From positions 62,001 through 126,000 of the forward strand of contig NZ_CALPBY010000009.1 of the NCBI RefSeq assembly GCF_943181405.1: 64,000 nucleotides of DNA, written 5' to 3'. The translations under genes were made by a program, and so were the position numbers. Of the stretch, positions 15,822 through 23,842 are shown piece by piece. Each line of letters opens with the position of its first letter. Positions within the stretch are counted from its first letter, which is position 1. This DNA is from Cellulosimicrobium sp. Marseille-Q4280 (GTDB lineage: Bacteria; Actinomycetota; Actinomycetes; Actinomycetales; Cellulomonadaceae). The notes beneath the pieces were generated by a model. That model saw nothing but the letters and a program-made list of their open reading frames with translations, was not told where the DNA came from and did no database searches.

Positions 15822-16168
15822 GCGCAGGCCGCCTGGTCGCGCAGGTGGGCGGGCAGGTCGAGGAACCAGCCGACGCACGGCACGTGGGTGACGCGGTCGG
15901 CGCCGTAGGTGTCGACCAGCGCGGCGCGGTCCATGTGGTCGTGGATCGGGTGGCCCTCGGTGGCGGCGTTGATCTCGCGCGGGGTGAGCATCCGGCCGCC
16001 GAACACCCGGGAGGCGACGGCGGCGCGCTCGGCGGACCGGGCGTCGATCAGGGCCGAGGCGGTCTCGACGTCCATGTCGGCGTCGTCGAGGACCTCGCGC
16101 GGCAGGACGGGCAGGTGCTTGACCTGCTCGCGGTAGGCCTCGTGCAGGGCAGCGATGGTGGTGCTCAT
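15818..16168 (-). CDS. hypothetical protein
   Basis: 116 residues, helical. TPREINAATEGHPIHDHMDRAAL in the centre; a single Cys near the end. Not recognised. First gene of the unit, ATG eight bases from the core. Confidence 0.7.
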   Translation of the reverse strand: MSTTIAALHEAYREQVKHLPVLPREVLDDADMDVETASALIDARSAERAAVASRVFGGRMLTPREINAATEGHPIHDHMDRAALVDTYGADRVTHVPCVGWFLDLPAHLRDQAACA

Positions 16169-16176
16169 GCCCTGCT

Positions 16177-16255
16177 GATGTGCGGCACGCCCCCGGTCCG
16201 CACATCTACCGGTGGCACCCGCCACACCCCCGAGCGCCCTGGAGGCGACGCGCCC
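16177..16255. promoter_or_regulatory. divergent double core with plus-strand leader
   Basis: GATGTGCGG (16177-16185) faces CCGCACATC (16198-16206). Leftward spacing to the ATG at 16168 is eight. Rightward, a 49-base leader has a small GTGG/CCAC hairpin (16212-16225) and GGAGG before the ATG at 16256. Confidence 0.8.
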
Positions 16256-16840
16256 ATGTCCATCTTCGAGCGGATCCTGGCCGCCCACCGCTACGAGGTC
16301 GTCCCGGACCGCGGCGTCGTGTCCGGCGTGCGCCCCGACGGGTCGAAGCTGTCGCTGTTCCGGTGGGGCAACGACAAGCACGCCGAGGCGGGCCTGATCC
16401 CGCGCGCCTACCTCGTGATCATCCTGCCCGGCGGCCGGTACCGGCTGCCGACGGTCGAGTGGTCGCGGTTCGCGCCCGTGGACGAGCAGGCCCGGCGTCC
16501 CGCGTCCGCCGTCATGGCGGAGTTCGACGAGGTGTTCGCCCCCGCGCTCGACCTGCCGCGCAGCGACGCGCACGAGCTGCTGGCCGCCGCCGGCGAGCGC
16601 TACGACATGTACGCCGACCTGGGCCGGGCGCTGACCGCGGCGGGACTGCGGTTCTCCGGCTACCACCAGCGCCGCACCCCGGTGTACGGGCCGTCCGGCA
16701 CCGAGTACCGCGTGTACGGCCAGGGCCGGCACCTGGTCGTCGAGCCGAAGGTCGAGGGCGCCGACGTCGCGCACCTGGACCTGACCGGCGACCTCGGGTG
16801 GGGCGACGTCCAGGCCTGGCTGGCCCGCGTCGTCGACTGA
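16256..16840 (+). CDS. hypothetical protein
   Basis: 194 residues, soluble alpha/beta. Alternating strands (KLSLFRWG, AYLVIILPGG) in the first third, and basic/Tyr-rich strands (YRVYGQGRHLVVEPK) in the last. Single gene ended by a hairpin. Function unknown. Confidence 0.75.
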   Translation: MSIFERILAAHRYEVVPDRGVVSGVRPDGSKLSLFRWGNDKHAEAGLIPRAYLVIILPGGRYRLPTVEWSRFAPVDEQARRPASAVMAEFDEVFAPALDLPRSDAHELLAAAGERYDMYADLGRALTAAGLRFSGYHQRRTPVYGPSGTEYRVYGQGRHLVVEPKVEGADVAHLDLTGDLGWGDVQAWLARVVD

Positions 16841-16858
16841 CCGGCCCGGGCAGCTGGA

Positions 16859-16912
16859 TGCCCCGGCCTGGGCGCGCGGCGATGATGACGGCCGTGCGCT
16901 CGGGCCGGGGCA
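16859..16912. terminator. hairpin between convergent genes
   Basis: Perfect arms TGCCCCGGCC and GGCCGGGGCA with a 34-base loop, between the stops of 16256-16840 and 16956-18944. Confidence 0.65.
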
Positions 16913-16955
16913 CGGCCAGCACGTTACCTGTTCGTGACCTTCGTCGTCATGTCGG

Positions 16956-18944
16956 CTACCGGTTGAGCTTCGCGGTCGCCCGGGTCGTCAGGTGCGGGCC
17001 GATGTACCCGACCACGACCACCCCGGTCCCGTTCGTGTCGTCGTGGATGTAGAGCCGCGGGTCGAGGTTCGGCACCCGCCCGATGCGCAGGTGCTGCTGC
17101 ATCTCCAGCACCCCGTCGGCGCTGATCGTCTTCGGTACCGGCAGGTCACGCTCCTTGCCCCGGTCGCCCTTCATGGCGTCCTTGGTCTCGGAGGTGGCGA
17201 ACCAGTCCTGGTTGTAGTGCGGGAACCCCGGATGCTGGGCCGCGAGGTAGGTCTTGAACCCGCCGTCGTGGACCTTGTCCCGCTTGGCGCGCACGTACCC
17301 GGCCAGCGCGGTCAGCCCGCGCAGGGTGTTCGTCAGGCACCGGCCTTCCTGGTCGATCTCGTGCAGGTCCGCCGCGGTGTCCGGGTCGGCGGTGATGACG
17401 ATGCCGAACTGCTCCCACTCGCCGAACTGCTCGACCAGCTCCTGCCACGACTCGGGGTCCTTGGCGGGGCGGTCCTGCGGGGCGGCGTCGACGTCGCCCG
17501 GGTCGCCGCCGGCCGCCATCACGGCGACCTGGCGCGAGAGCACCGCCACGGCGGCGTCGAGGTTGGCGACCTGGTCCAGGGTGTCGGTGGCGTCCTGGCG
17601 GGCTGCCCACTCGGCGCCGGCGTGCTCGGCGACCTTCGCCTCCAGGTCGGCGACCTGGCCCTCCAGGGTCTCGATGCGGGCCGCACCGGCGGCCGCGGCG
17701 TCCTGGTCGTCGTCGACGGCGGTGGCCGCCTCGAGCAGCGCCATCAGGGAGTCCTCGGTCAGGTCCGGCAGCATCAGCGTGTCCTGCACCCGGCGCAGCG
17801 TCCCCAGCAGCGTGTCGCGCTGGGTGACCGTGGCGGCGTGCTCGGTGCGCAGGCGCGTGAGCTCGGCCGGCTCGGGTGCGTCCTGGGCCGGGGCGGCCGG
17901 TTCGGCGACTGTCGGTGGCGCGTGCACGGGCGGCTCGGCAGCCTGCGCGGCGCGCTGCGCGGCGAACAGGCTGCGCGAGTGTTCGACCCTGGCTCGGGTG
18001 GCGCCCGCGCGCTCGGCGACCCGGCGCAGGCCCTCGGCCGCCTCGCGGGAGTCCAGGCGTTCGAACGTGCGCCGCCACGCGAGCACCTCGGAAGGCTCGG
18101 GCTGCTCGTCGAGCAGCTGGCGGGCGAACATCGAGAACAGGCGGCGCAGCCGGTGCTCGCTGGTGTCGATCAGGGCGCGCATCCCCATCGTGCGGTGCAT
18201 GCGCAGGGTCGCCGGGGAGGACAGGTCGATCCCGGGGCGGAAGGTGCGCACCGACCACTCCGCGACCCCGAGCGCCCCGCCGACCTGCTCGCGCAGCCAC
18301 GCGGCGGAGTCGGCGTCCAGGAACACCAGGTGCGCCAGGCCGCGGGCCCCGGAGGTCCACTCCTCGATCTTGCGGGCGAAGTCCGCGGCGAGGTCGGGGT
18401 CCTGGTTCCCGGCCGCGGCGACGAACACCGCACCGCGCCGGTCGGAGACCAGCAGGTCCAGCAGCGCGACCCGGTCCTCGGCCGTGCGCACGTGCCACAG
18501 GTCGGGGGAGACGACCTGGCCGCCGTCGGTGAACCCGCCGGGGCTGACCAGCAGGTTGGTCGCGAGCTTCGGGGTGGCGACCCACTGTCCGCCGTCGTTG
18601 GTGACCTGCAGGCTCATCCACCCGCCGGTGCGGCCGGTGACGAACGTGGCGGTGGTGGTGAACTGGGCGCCGGGCAGGCCCTCGACCATCGAGAACCGGA
18701 ACGCGCCCTGCCCGCCGTTGGTGTGCCGGCGCACGGTCAGGGTCTTGCCGGCGACCGGGTAGGTGCCGTCGCGGGACAGGTCGATGTCCAGGCGCCGGTC
18801 CTTGCGGCGCAGCCACGCGCCGAGCTGGTCGACGGCGCGCGCCACCCAGTCCGGTCCGGCCTCGGTGCACAGCCAGGCGCGGTAGGCACCATGCTCGACG
18901 GACGTTCGGGTGGGCGCCTGCGTTGGCGCGGTCGCGGTCGACAT
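16956..18944 (-). CDS. large multidomain protein with coiled coil, function unknown
   Basis: 662 residues. Residues about 25-160 are strand-rich (RRLDIDLSRDGTYPVAG, FTTTATFVTGRTGGW). Residues about 175-290 resemble an alpha/beta module (RRGAVFVAAAGNQDP, ARGLAHLVFLDADSAAW, EWSVRTFRPGID). About 380-540 is Ala/Glu/Asp-rich, probably coiled coil. The C-terminus ends with YIHDD...VVVVGYIGPHL, a tail I associate with long uncharacterised actinobacterial proteins. The ATG at 18944 is chosen because sequence further upstream is Arg/Pro-rich and unlike coding sequence. It follows the 20542-19028 unit by 83 bases without its own core. Confidence 0.7.
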   Translation of the reverse strand: MSTATAPTQAPTRTSVEHGAYRAWLCTEAGPDWVARAVDQLGAWLRRKDRRLDIDLSRDGTYPVAGKTLTVRRHTNGGQGAFRFSMVEGLPGAQFTTTATFVTGRTGGWMSLQVTNDGGQWVATPKLATNLLVSPGGFTDGGQVVSPDLWHVRTAEDRVALLDLLVSDRRGAVFVAAAGNQDPDLAADFARKIEEWTSGARGLAHLVFLDADSAAWLREQVGGALGVAEWSVRTFRPGIDLSSPATLRMHRTMGMRALIDTSEHRLRRLFSMFARQLLDEQPEPSEVLAWRRTFERLDSREAAEGLRRVAERAGATRARVEHSRSLFAAQRAAQAAEPPVHAPPTVAEPAAPAQDAPEPAELTRLRTEHAATVTQRDTLLGTLRRVQDTLMLPDLTEDSLMALLEAATAVDDDQDAAAAGAARIETLEGQVADLEAKVAEHAGAEWAARQDATDTLDQVANLDAAVAVLSRQVAVMAAGGDPGDVDAAPQDRPAKDPESWQELVEQFGEWEQFGIVITADPDTAADLHEIDQEGRCLTNTLRGLTALAGYVRAKRDKVHDGGFKTYLAAQHPGFPHYNQDWFATSETKDAMKGDRGKERDLPVPKTISADGVLEMQQHLRIGRVPNLDPRLYIHDDTNGTGVVVVGYIGPHLTTRATAKLNR

Positions 18945-19027
18945 GGGCGTAGTCCTACCGTGCCCTCGCGGTGGTGCGCCAGGGCCGTCCGTCACCGCGC
19001 GGCGCGGACGGGGGACGGGGCGGGCGT

Positions 19028-19249
19028 TCACGACGTCGAGCCGGCGCCCTGCTGGTCGTGGCGGCGTACGGTGCGGATCACCTCGCGGGCGGTGCCCAGG
19101 TGGTTCCACCAGCCGGAGTCCTCCCGTCCGGCGCCGACGGCCCCGAACGCGATCGTCACGGCGACCTGGCGTTCGAGCTCGGGCACGGCTGCGACGTCGA
19201 TGACCTCGCCGGTGACGGTGGTCTTGGTGTTCGCGGGCTGGTCGCTCAT
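19028..19249 (-). CDS. hypothetical protein
   Basis: 73 residues. Begins MSDQPANTKTTVTGEV; ends in basic RTVRRHDQQGAG. Strong Shine-Dalgarno site (CGGAGGATCCG-ATG) plus ATGA overlap with the Pth2-like gene. Unrecognised. Confidence 0.7.
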   Translation of the reverse strand: MSDQPANTKTTVTGEVIDVAAVPELERQVAVTIAFGAVGAGREDSGWWNHLGTAREVIRTVRRHDQQGAGSTS

Positions 19250-19938
19250 CGGATCCTCCGGTAGCCGGGCTCCACGACCGCGACGGCGGTCAGGGTGTGC
19301 GGGTCGACCTCGGTCAGGCCGTTGTCGCGGATCGCGACGTTGGCGGGCACCTCCAGCGAGTGCAGCTCGTGGGCGGGCACGAACCGCACCCGGAGGCCCG
19401 CGGGGTCGGCGAGCATCGCCAGGGACACGTGCGAGGGCACGAGCCGGTCCGCACCGGCCTCGGGGCGCCGGTCGTCGAGCACCCAGGCGACCAGGGCGTG
19501 CGCGGCCTGCGCGGCGGCCTTGCCGGTCGTGAGGGTGTTCAGCACGGCGATCTCGGCGAGCCCGACCGGCGGGGCGGGCGGCAGCGCGGGGCGGGTGCGC
19601 TCGAAGTCGGTGCCGGCGACCTGGGCCTTGGCGACGATCTTCGGCAGCTCGCTCATGCGGACCGGGGGCAGCGCGACGGCGGCGGACCCGCCGTAGGCGA
19701 CGCCGGTGCCGCCGAGCTCGGTCCGGGCGCGGTCGAGCCACGCTGCGGGCGCGCGGCGCACCGTCTTGGTGAACGGCCCGTCCAGCCACGCGTCGAACGC
19801 GGGCAGGGTCTGCGGCGTCGCCTCGACGTACGCCTGGGCGGCGGCGTGCGCGGCCGCGGCGACGGTGTGCTCATGGGTGCCGTTCTTGTCGACCAGGATC
19901 GGCTGGACCCAGTCGGTGCGGTGCTGGGCAGGGCTCAT
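19246..19938 (-). CDS. Pth2-like (peptidyl-tRNA hydrolase II fold) protein
   Basis: 230 residues. The C-terminal half (about 125-225) carries the Pth2 signature TTGKAAAQAAHAL (about 137-149) and the late IRDNGLTEVDPHTLTAVAVVEPG, matching the D-A-G-x-T-x-(I/V)-x-x-G-T-x-T block. The N-terminal 100 residues form an Ala/Trp-rich extension with FDAWLDGPFTKTVRRA, as in actinobacterial proteins annotated this way. Pth2 cleaves peptidyl-tRNA; hydrolase activity here is unproven, and the DAG motif is changed to DNG. Preceded by CGGAG; inside the 20542 unit. Confidence 0.75.
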   Translation of the reverse strand: MSPAQHRTDWVQPILVDKNGTHEHTVAAAAHAAAQAYVEATPQTLPAFDAWLDGPFTKTVRRAPAAWLDRARTELGGTGVAYGGSAAVALPPVRMSELPKIVAKAQVAGTDFERTRPALPPAPPVGLAEIAVLNTLTTGKAAAQAAHALVAWVLDDRRPEAGADRLVPSHVSLAMLADPAGLRVRFVPAHELHSLEVPANVAIRDNGLTEVDPHTLTAVAVVEPGYRRIR

Positions 19939-19963
19939 CGGGGCGGCTCCGTGATCGGGTAGG

Positions 19964-20542
19964 TCAGTTCGTCCGGGCGGTGCAGGCGTTCAGCAGGTCC
20001 AGGCGCTGGCCGGTGACGCCGGCGAGGGCGAACACGGAGCGGGTCACGCGCGGCAGGTCGCCGTCGTGCACGGTGCCGGTGCGGGCGAACGCGAGCAGGC
20101 GCGCCTGGTCGGGCAGCGACAGGGTGAACCGCACGCCGTCGGTGCGCAGGTCGGGCTGGACGAACAGCAGCAGGTCGGAGGCCGGGGTCGTGCCGGCGAA
20201 CCGGGCGAGCGCCGCGGGCCGGGCGGGGTCGGTGGTGTCCGGGGACGGCAGGACGAGCGTCTCGGGCAGGCCGTCGGTGCCCGCGGCCGGGCCTCGGCGC
20301 AGCAGGCTGTCCAGCGGGCTGCGGCCGGCGGGGGCCGCCAGGGACGCGGTGCTCGGGCCGTCGACCTCGATCTGCACGCGGCCGGTGCACCAGTCGGCAG
20401 GCTCGCACGGCCGCCGGTCGTTGGCCCACGAGCCGACGAACAGGTCCAGGACGCCCACGCTCGGGCGCCCGACCAGCAGCCGGTGCGGGGGTTGGGCGGG
20501 GGAGCCGATGCCGATGGCGGCCAGGGCCTGCGTGTTCGTCAT
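19964..20542 (-). CDS. hypothetical protein
   Basis: 192 residues, soluble, Pro/Leu/Arg-rich, with two Cys residues near 46-52 (CEPADWC). Strand/turn pattern in the second half (SDLLLFVQPDLRTDGVRFTLSLPD). Not recognised. First gene of the unit with the Pth2-like gene. Confidence 0.7.
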   Translation of the reverse strand: MTNTQALAAIGIGSPAQPPHRLLVGRPSVGVLDLFVGSWANDRRPCEPADWCTGRVQIEVDGPSTASLAAPAGRSPLDSLLRRGPAAGTDGLPETLVLPSPDTTDPARPAALARFAGTTPASDLLLFVQPDLRTDGVRFTLSLPDQARLLAFARTGTVHDGDLPRVTRSVFALAGVTGQRLDLLNACTARTN

Positions 20543-20550
20543 GGCCTACC

Positions 20551-20559
20551 TATGTGCGG
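20551..20559 (-). promoter_or_regulatory. CCGCACATA core, leaderless class
   Basis: Ninth base A instead of C; spacer GGTAGGCC to the ATG at 20542, identical to the spacer at 4127. Confidence 0.75.
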
Positions 20560-20563
20560 CAGG

Positions 20564-20863
20564 TCAGGGCGTCTGGGTACCCGCCTGGGAGCGGAACACG
20601 TCGGCCTCGGCGGCGTCCAGGATCATGGTCCGCAGCGGGCTGTTGTCCATCGTGGCGTCGAGCTCGCGGTGGATGTCGTAGACCACCTGGGCGTAGGAGG
20701 AGTGCCCGGGCTTGCCGACGCCGTCGATCCCGGAGCCGGCGATGGCGTCGATCCGGTCGGCGGCCCGGCGGAGGTCGGCCGCGAGACGCTCGGCCTTGCG
20801 GCGCAGGTCGGCGACCTTGTACTGCTCGCCCATCTCGGCGGCGCTGCGGGGTGCGTCGGTCAT
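20564..20863 (-). CDS. small helical hypothetical protein
   Basis: 99 residues. A strongly charged amphipathic helix (about 15-42, rich in Ala, Arg, Lys and Asp) suggests dimerisation, followed by GSGIDGVGKPGHSSYAQ. Unknown. ATGA overlap with upstream gene. Confidence 0.7.
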   Translation of the reverse strand: MTDAPRSAAEMGEQYKVADLRRKAERLAADLRRAADRIDAIAGSGIDGVGKPGHSSYAQVVYDIHRELDATMDNSPLRTMILDAAEADVFRSQAGTQTP

Positions 20864-21114
20864 CGGGTCTCCTCGGCGGTGCGGTCGGGGCGCGAGAAGT
20901 CTCCCACCGCGTGGGCCGCGGACGCGGCGAACTTCCCGGCGACGTAGCGGCGCAGCGCGGCGCGCTGAGCGGGCGTGGGCTCGTCGAGGTCGACAGGCAC
21001 AGGAGGAGCCATGCGCACGTGCCAGCGGCCGCCCGCGGCGAGGGAGGCGGTGACGGTGGGGACGGGGCGGACCCCGGGGCGCGCGGTGCGGGCCGGGCGC
21101 TGGTCGACCATCAC
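20860..21114 (-). CDS. small hypothetical protein
   Basis: 84 residues; GTG at 21114 overlaps the upstream stop (GTGA), ATG at 21111 is also possible. Pro/Arg-rich N-terminus, then a helix with TPAQRAALRRYVAGKFA. Unknown. Confidence 0.65.
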   Translation of the reverse strand: MMVDQRPARTARPGVRPVPTVTASLAAGGRWHVRMAPPVPVDLDEPTPAQRAALRRYVAGKFAASAAHAVGDFSRPDRTAEETR

Positions 21115-21569
21115 GCGCTCCGGCGCGGGTCGGCGAACTCCAGGGTCGCGTCCTCGCGGATGCGGGTCATGACCGACAGGACGCGGCGGGCGTCGGCGTC
21201 CGCGCGCTCGTGCGCCCAGGTGTCCTCGATGTCGTACGCACCCTCGACGGACGCCAGCACGGACGAGCGCAGGTGCGCCACGGCGCGGTCGCCGATGCGC
21301 AGCGCGAAGCCGGTCGTGACCTTGCGGTGCTCGTACCCGCCGCCGACGAACGACGGCAGGGAGCGGGTGCGCACGCGCACGTCCATCTCCAGCGTGCCGA
21401 CGACCTCCTCGCCGCGGCGCTCGGCGCTGAGCAGGCGACCGGTGATGCGGCGCCCGAACTCGATCTGCCCGGTGTCGACGATGACGCCGTGCTCGACCAG
21501 GGCGGGCAGCTGGTAGGTCGGCACGGAGCAGAAGTGGATGGCCTCGGGGACGGCCGCGTTGTCGCTCAT
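21111..21569 (-). CDS. hypothetical protein
   Basis: 152 residues, strand-rich. ALVEHGVIVDTGQIEFGRRITGRLLS and VGTLEMDVRVRTRSLPS suggest a beta-sheet domain. Ends with a charged helix and PRRSA. Not recognised. First gene of a three-gene unit. Confidence 0.75.
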   Translation of the reverse strand: MSDNAAVPEAIHFCSVPTYQLPALVEHGVIVDTGQIEFGRRITGRLLSAERRGEEVVGTLEMDVRVRTRSLPSFVGGGYEHRKVTTGFALRIGDRAVAHLRSSVLASVEGAYDIEDTWAHERADADARRVLSVMTRIREDATLEFADPRRSA

Positions 21570-21577
21570 GGTGTTCA

Positions 21578-21586
21578 GATGTGCGG
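21578..21586 (-). promoter_or_regulatory. CCGCACATC core, leaderless class
   Basis: Spacer TGAACACC to the ATG at 21569; rules out the longer in-frame start at 21683. Confidence 0.75.
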
Positions 21587-21595
21587 CACGGGCGC

Positions 21596-21835
21596 TCAGG
21601 GTGCGGCGTTCACGCATTCGGCGCACAGGGTGTCCGGGTGCGCGGGGGTCAGCCCGCCGGGCGCACCGATCAGCACGCCGCACGTAGTCTCGTGCGCGAG
21701 GCAGTCACCGGTGCAGTGCGCCTCGGTGTCCGCGCTCGGCAGGTGGTTCAGCCACACGGTGCCCTCGGCGGTCACGGTCACGAGCTCCGGCACGACCAGG
21801 ACCGGCTCGTCCGGGCCGAGCAGCCGGCCGCTCAC
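21596..21835 (-). CDS. small zinc-binding-like protein
   Basis: 79 residues. Cys and His at HCTGDC, TTC and CAEC in the second half (about 41-75) form a likely metal site. GTG start overlapping the upstream stop. Unknown role. Confidence 0.7.
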   Translation of the reverse strand: MSGRLLGPDEPVLVVPELVTVTAEGTVWLNHLPSADTEAHCTGDCLAHETTCGVLIGAPGGLTPAHPDTLCAECVNAAP

Positions 21836-22305
21836 CGGGCGCCCTGGTGCACGGGGCAGGCCGGGTCCGGTGCCCGGCGCCGACCTCGGGGCTGACGGGG
21901 TTCGCAGGTGCAGTCCGACGCGCCGCCGGTCGCTGCGGACATCACGGCGTCGCAGGGCAGGTAGCCGTTGCGCCCGGACTCGGCGACGGCCATGACCGCG
22001 CCGATCCGCTCACGGTAGACGGCCTCGTCGGCCGGGCCGGTGAGCTCCTCCACGGTCGCGCCGAACCGGCGCGCGACGCCGTAGACGAACTCGACGCGGT
22101 CGCGAGCGCGCGACTCGCCGTCCAGGGCGCGCCGTGCCCACGCCTCGGCGCGCTCGACGTCCTCGCGGGCGTCGGCCAGCTGGGCCTTGGTCACGGCGTG
22201 GCGGGTCTCGGCGGCCCGGTACGACTTCTCCTTGATCGCGACGTACCCGCACGCGCGCACCAGGTCCAGAGCCGCCTCGAGGTCGGTCGTGGTGGGGTCG
22301 GTCAC
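21832..22305 (-). CDS. hypothetical protein with coiled coil and Cys-rich tail
   Basis: 157 residues. About 25-75 is a charged helical segment (AQLADAREDVERAEAWARRAL). The tail has CTCEP and CPVH, a possible zinc site. GTG start with CAGGAGGACC upstream. Unknown. Confidence 0.7.
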   Translation of the reverse strand: MTDPTTTDLEAALDLVRACGYVAIKEKSYRAAETRHAVTKAQLADAREDVERAEAWARRALDGESRARDRVEFVYGVARRFGATVEELTGPADEAVYRERIGAVMAVAESGRNGYLPCDAVMSAATGGASDCTCEPRQPRGRRRAPDPACPVHQGAR

Positions 22306-22339
22306 CGTGTGGTCCTCCTGGGTGTCGATGATGCGCCGG

Positions 22340-22921
22340 TCACTCGCCCGCGGCGATCGCCGCGGCGCGGGCCATGTCGGCCTCGGTCTGCGCGACGCCG
22401 GCGCCGTTGAGCAGCCCGAACACCTCGGCCTCGGCCGCGATGGAGTCCAGGGTCGCCTCGGCGACGGGGATCAGGCACCGGTTGGTCAGGAGCCGCTGGC
22501 GCGAGATCGCCAGGTCGCGGTACCGCACGTACGGGCCGTCGCTGGTCTCGATGGTCGCCTCGACGTCGTCCGCGGCGAACCAGGACGCGGGCACGGCCAG
22601 GTCGCCGAAGAACCAGGCGATCGCGGCCTGCAGGCGCTGCTTGCCGTCGATGGCGGCGAGCTCGAACGCCGCGCCGTTTCCGTGGTCGAAGGTGTCGACG
22701 GCGTACCGGCGGTTGACCACGATGGCCGGGACCGGCAGGCCGAGCATCCACGAGCGGACCAGGTCGCGCTGCTGACGCTCGGTCCACACCGACCCGCGCT
22801 GGTACGGCGCGTCCAGGCTCATGTGCCCCTCGACGACCTGGCGCGCGAGCTCGCGTGCGTGACGGTTGCTCGCGTCCAGGCTGCGGTGCGCCAGCGGGGC
22901 GGCCGTCTGCATCGTGTCCAT
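22340..22921 (-). CDS. DUF262 (GmrSD N-terminal/ParB-like) domain protein
   Basis: 193 residues. The block LDAPYQRGSVWTERQQRDLVRSWMLG, then a hydrophobic strand (PVPAIVVNRR) and IDGKQRLQAA, matches the DUF262 pattern P-x-Y-Q-R-x-x-V-W and D-G-(K/Q)-Q-R. DUF262 is found in the GmrSD modification-dependent endonuclease and in free-standing phage proteins. Here only the N-terminal domain is present, with no DUF1524 nuclease, so a nuclease role is uncertain. First gene of its unit. Confidence 0.8.
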   Translation of the reverse strand: MDTMQTAAPLAHRSLDASNRHARELARQVVEGHMSLDAPYQRGSVWTERQQRDLVRSWMLGLPVPAIVVNRRYAVDTFDHGNGAAFELAAIDGKQRLQAAIAWFFGDLAVPASWFAADDVEATIETSDGPYVRYRDLAISRQRLLTNRCLIPVAEATLDSIAAEAEVFGLLNGAGVAQTEADMARAAAIAAGE

Positions 22922-22929
22922 GCCCCACT

Positions 22930-22938
22930 GATGTGCGG
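22930..22938 (-). promoter_or_regulatory. CCGCACATC core, leaderless class
   Basis: Spacer AGTGGGGC to the ATG at 22921. Confidence 0.75.
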
Positions 22939-22944
22939 CAGGAC

Positions 22945-23202
22945 TCAGTCGCGCGGCGTGCGCCACCGCTCACCGACCTGCGGGTCGTTCACCTGCTCGA
23001 CCTCGTCTCGTCGCCGCAGCGTCCGGGCGGCCTTGATCGGGTTCAGCACGACCCACAGCACCAGGTCGGCGCCGTTCGCGTCCGGCGAGCGGATCGTGCG
23101 GTCCCAGTTCCAGTCGACCAGGGCGCGCACCGGCCGCAAGCGCCCGGCGAGGTACCCGGCGACCAGCAGCGCGACGTGCAGCGCCCACTCGGTCGCGCTC
23201 AT
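22945..23202 (-). CDS. small membrane-associated protein
   Basis: 85 residues with a hydrophobic N-terminal segment (about 5-22, WALHVALLVAGYLAG) and a charged tail (RRRDEVEQVND). Starts by ATGA overlap. Unknown. Confidence 0.65.
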   Translation of the reverse strand: MSATEWALHVALLVAGYLAGRLRPVRALVDWNWDRTIRSPDANGADLVLWVVLNPIKAARTLRRRDEVEQVNDPQVGERWRTPRD

Positions 23203-23480
23203 CGCACCGGCTGCGAGCGCAACGGCGCGGGCTGGGTCTCGCCCGGCCGCAGCCAGGTCAGGTGCGCGCGCCCGTGCGGCTTGCCGAACCCGTGGATCGG
23301 GTGGAAGCACCGCGCGGCCGTGCACGGGATCACCAGGCGCCACGCCTGCTCGCCGTCCGCGGTGTCCCACTGCGGCTCGCGCACGGCGAGCGCACCGTCG
23401 AGCAGGTGGGTGCCCGGCGCGATCGCCAGGTCCGCCCGCGCGTCCAGGACCGGGGTCGCGGCGGCGGCCGGGCGGGTCAC
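23199..23480 (-). CDS. hypothetical protein
   Basis: 93 residues. Contains CTAARCFHPIHGFGKPHGRAH, a Cys/His-rich stretch that may bind a metal. GTG start overlapping the upstream stop. Unknown. Confidence 0.65.
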   Translation of the reverse strand: MTRPAAAATPVLDARADLAIAPGTHLLDGALAVREPQWDTADGEQAWRLVIPCTAARCFHPIHGFGKPHGRAHLTWLRPGETQPAPLRSQPVR

Positions 23481-23776
23481 TGGCGGTTCCCGAGGCGGAT
23501 CTGCACGCCGACCTCGACGCACGCCTCGCACACCTGGTGCTTGGTCGGGTTAGCCTTGGGCACCCACCGGAACCCGCACAGCGCCACGACCTCGAGGCCG
23601 AGCAGGCGGGCGGTGTCGGAGATGTCCTTCGCGCTCATCGCCATGTCGGGCCCGGTGATGTGGACGTTGTCGAACGGGCGGATGTAGTGCGCGCGGTGCT
23701 CGGGGTCGTCGACGTCCTCGAACGGCAGGATCTCGGTGTCGGTCGTGGTGTCGGACGAGGTGTCGAGCGCGGACAT
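23477..23776 (-). CDS. hypothetical protein with Cys pair
   Basis: 99 residues. Acidic N-terminus, ITGPDMAMSAKDISDTARLLGLEV in the middle, CEAC near residue 85 after a lone Cys near 67. Preceded by GGGAGC and a hairpin leader, so not leaderless. Unknown. Confidence 0.7.
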   Translation of the reverse strand: MSALDTSSDTTTDTEILPFEDVDDPEHRAHYIRPFDNVHITGPDMAMSAKDISDTARLLGLEVVALCGFRWVPKANPTKHQVCEACVEVGVQIRLGNRQ

Positions 23777-23838
23777 CGGGGCTCCCAGGGTCTGGTGCCG
23801 GCGCGGTGCGCGCCGGGCTACGCCGAGCAGATGTGCGG
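23777..23838 (-). promoter_or_regulatory. CCGCACATC core with hairpin leader
   Basis: Core at 23830-23838, then 53 bases to the ATG at 23776. The leader holds a perfect CCGGCGCG/CGCGCCGG hairpin (23798-23816) and a GGGAGC ribosome site. Confidence 0.75.
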
Positions 23839-23842
23839 CAGG

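Noticed and set aside
16992-19532. 846-codon plus-strand open frame
   Set aside because: Antisense shadow of 16956-18944 and its neighbours; repetitive Gly/Arg/Val composition typical of high-GC artefacts.
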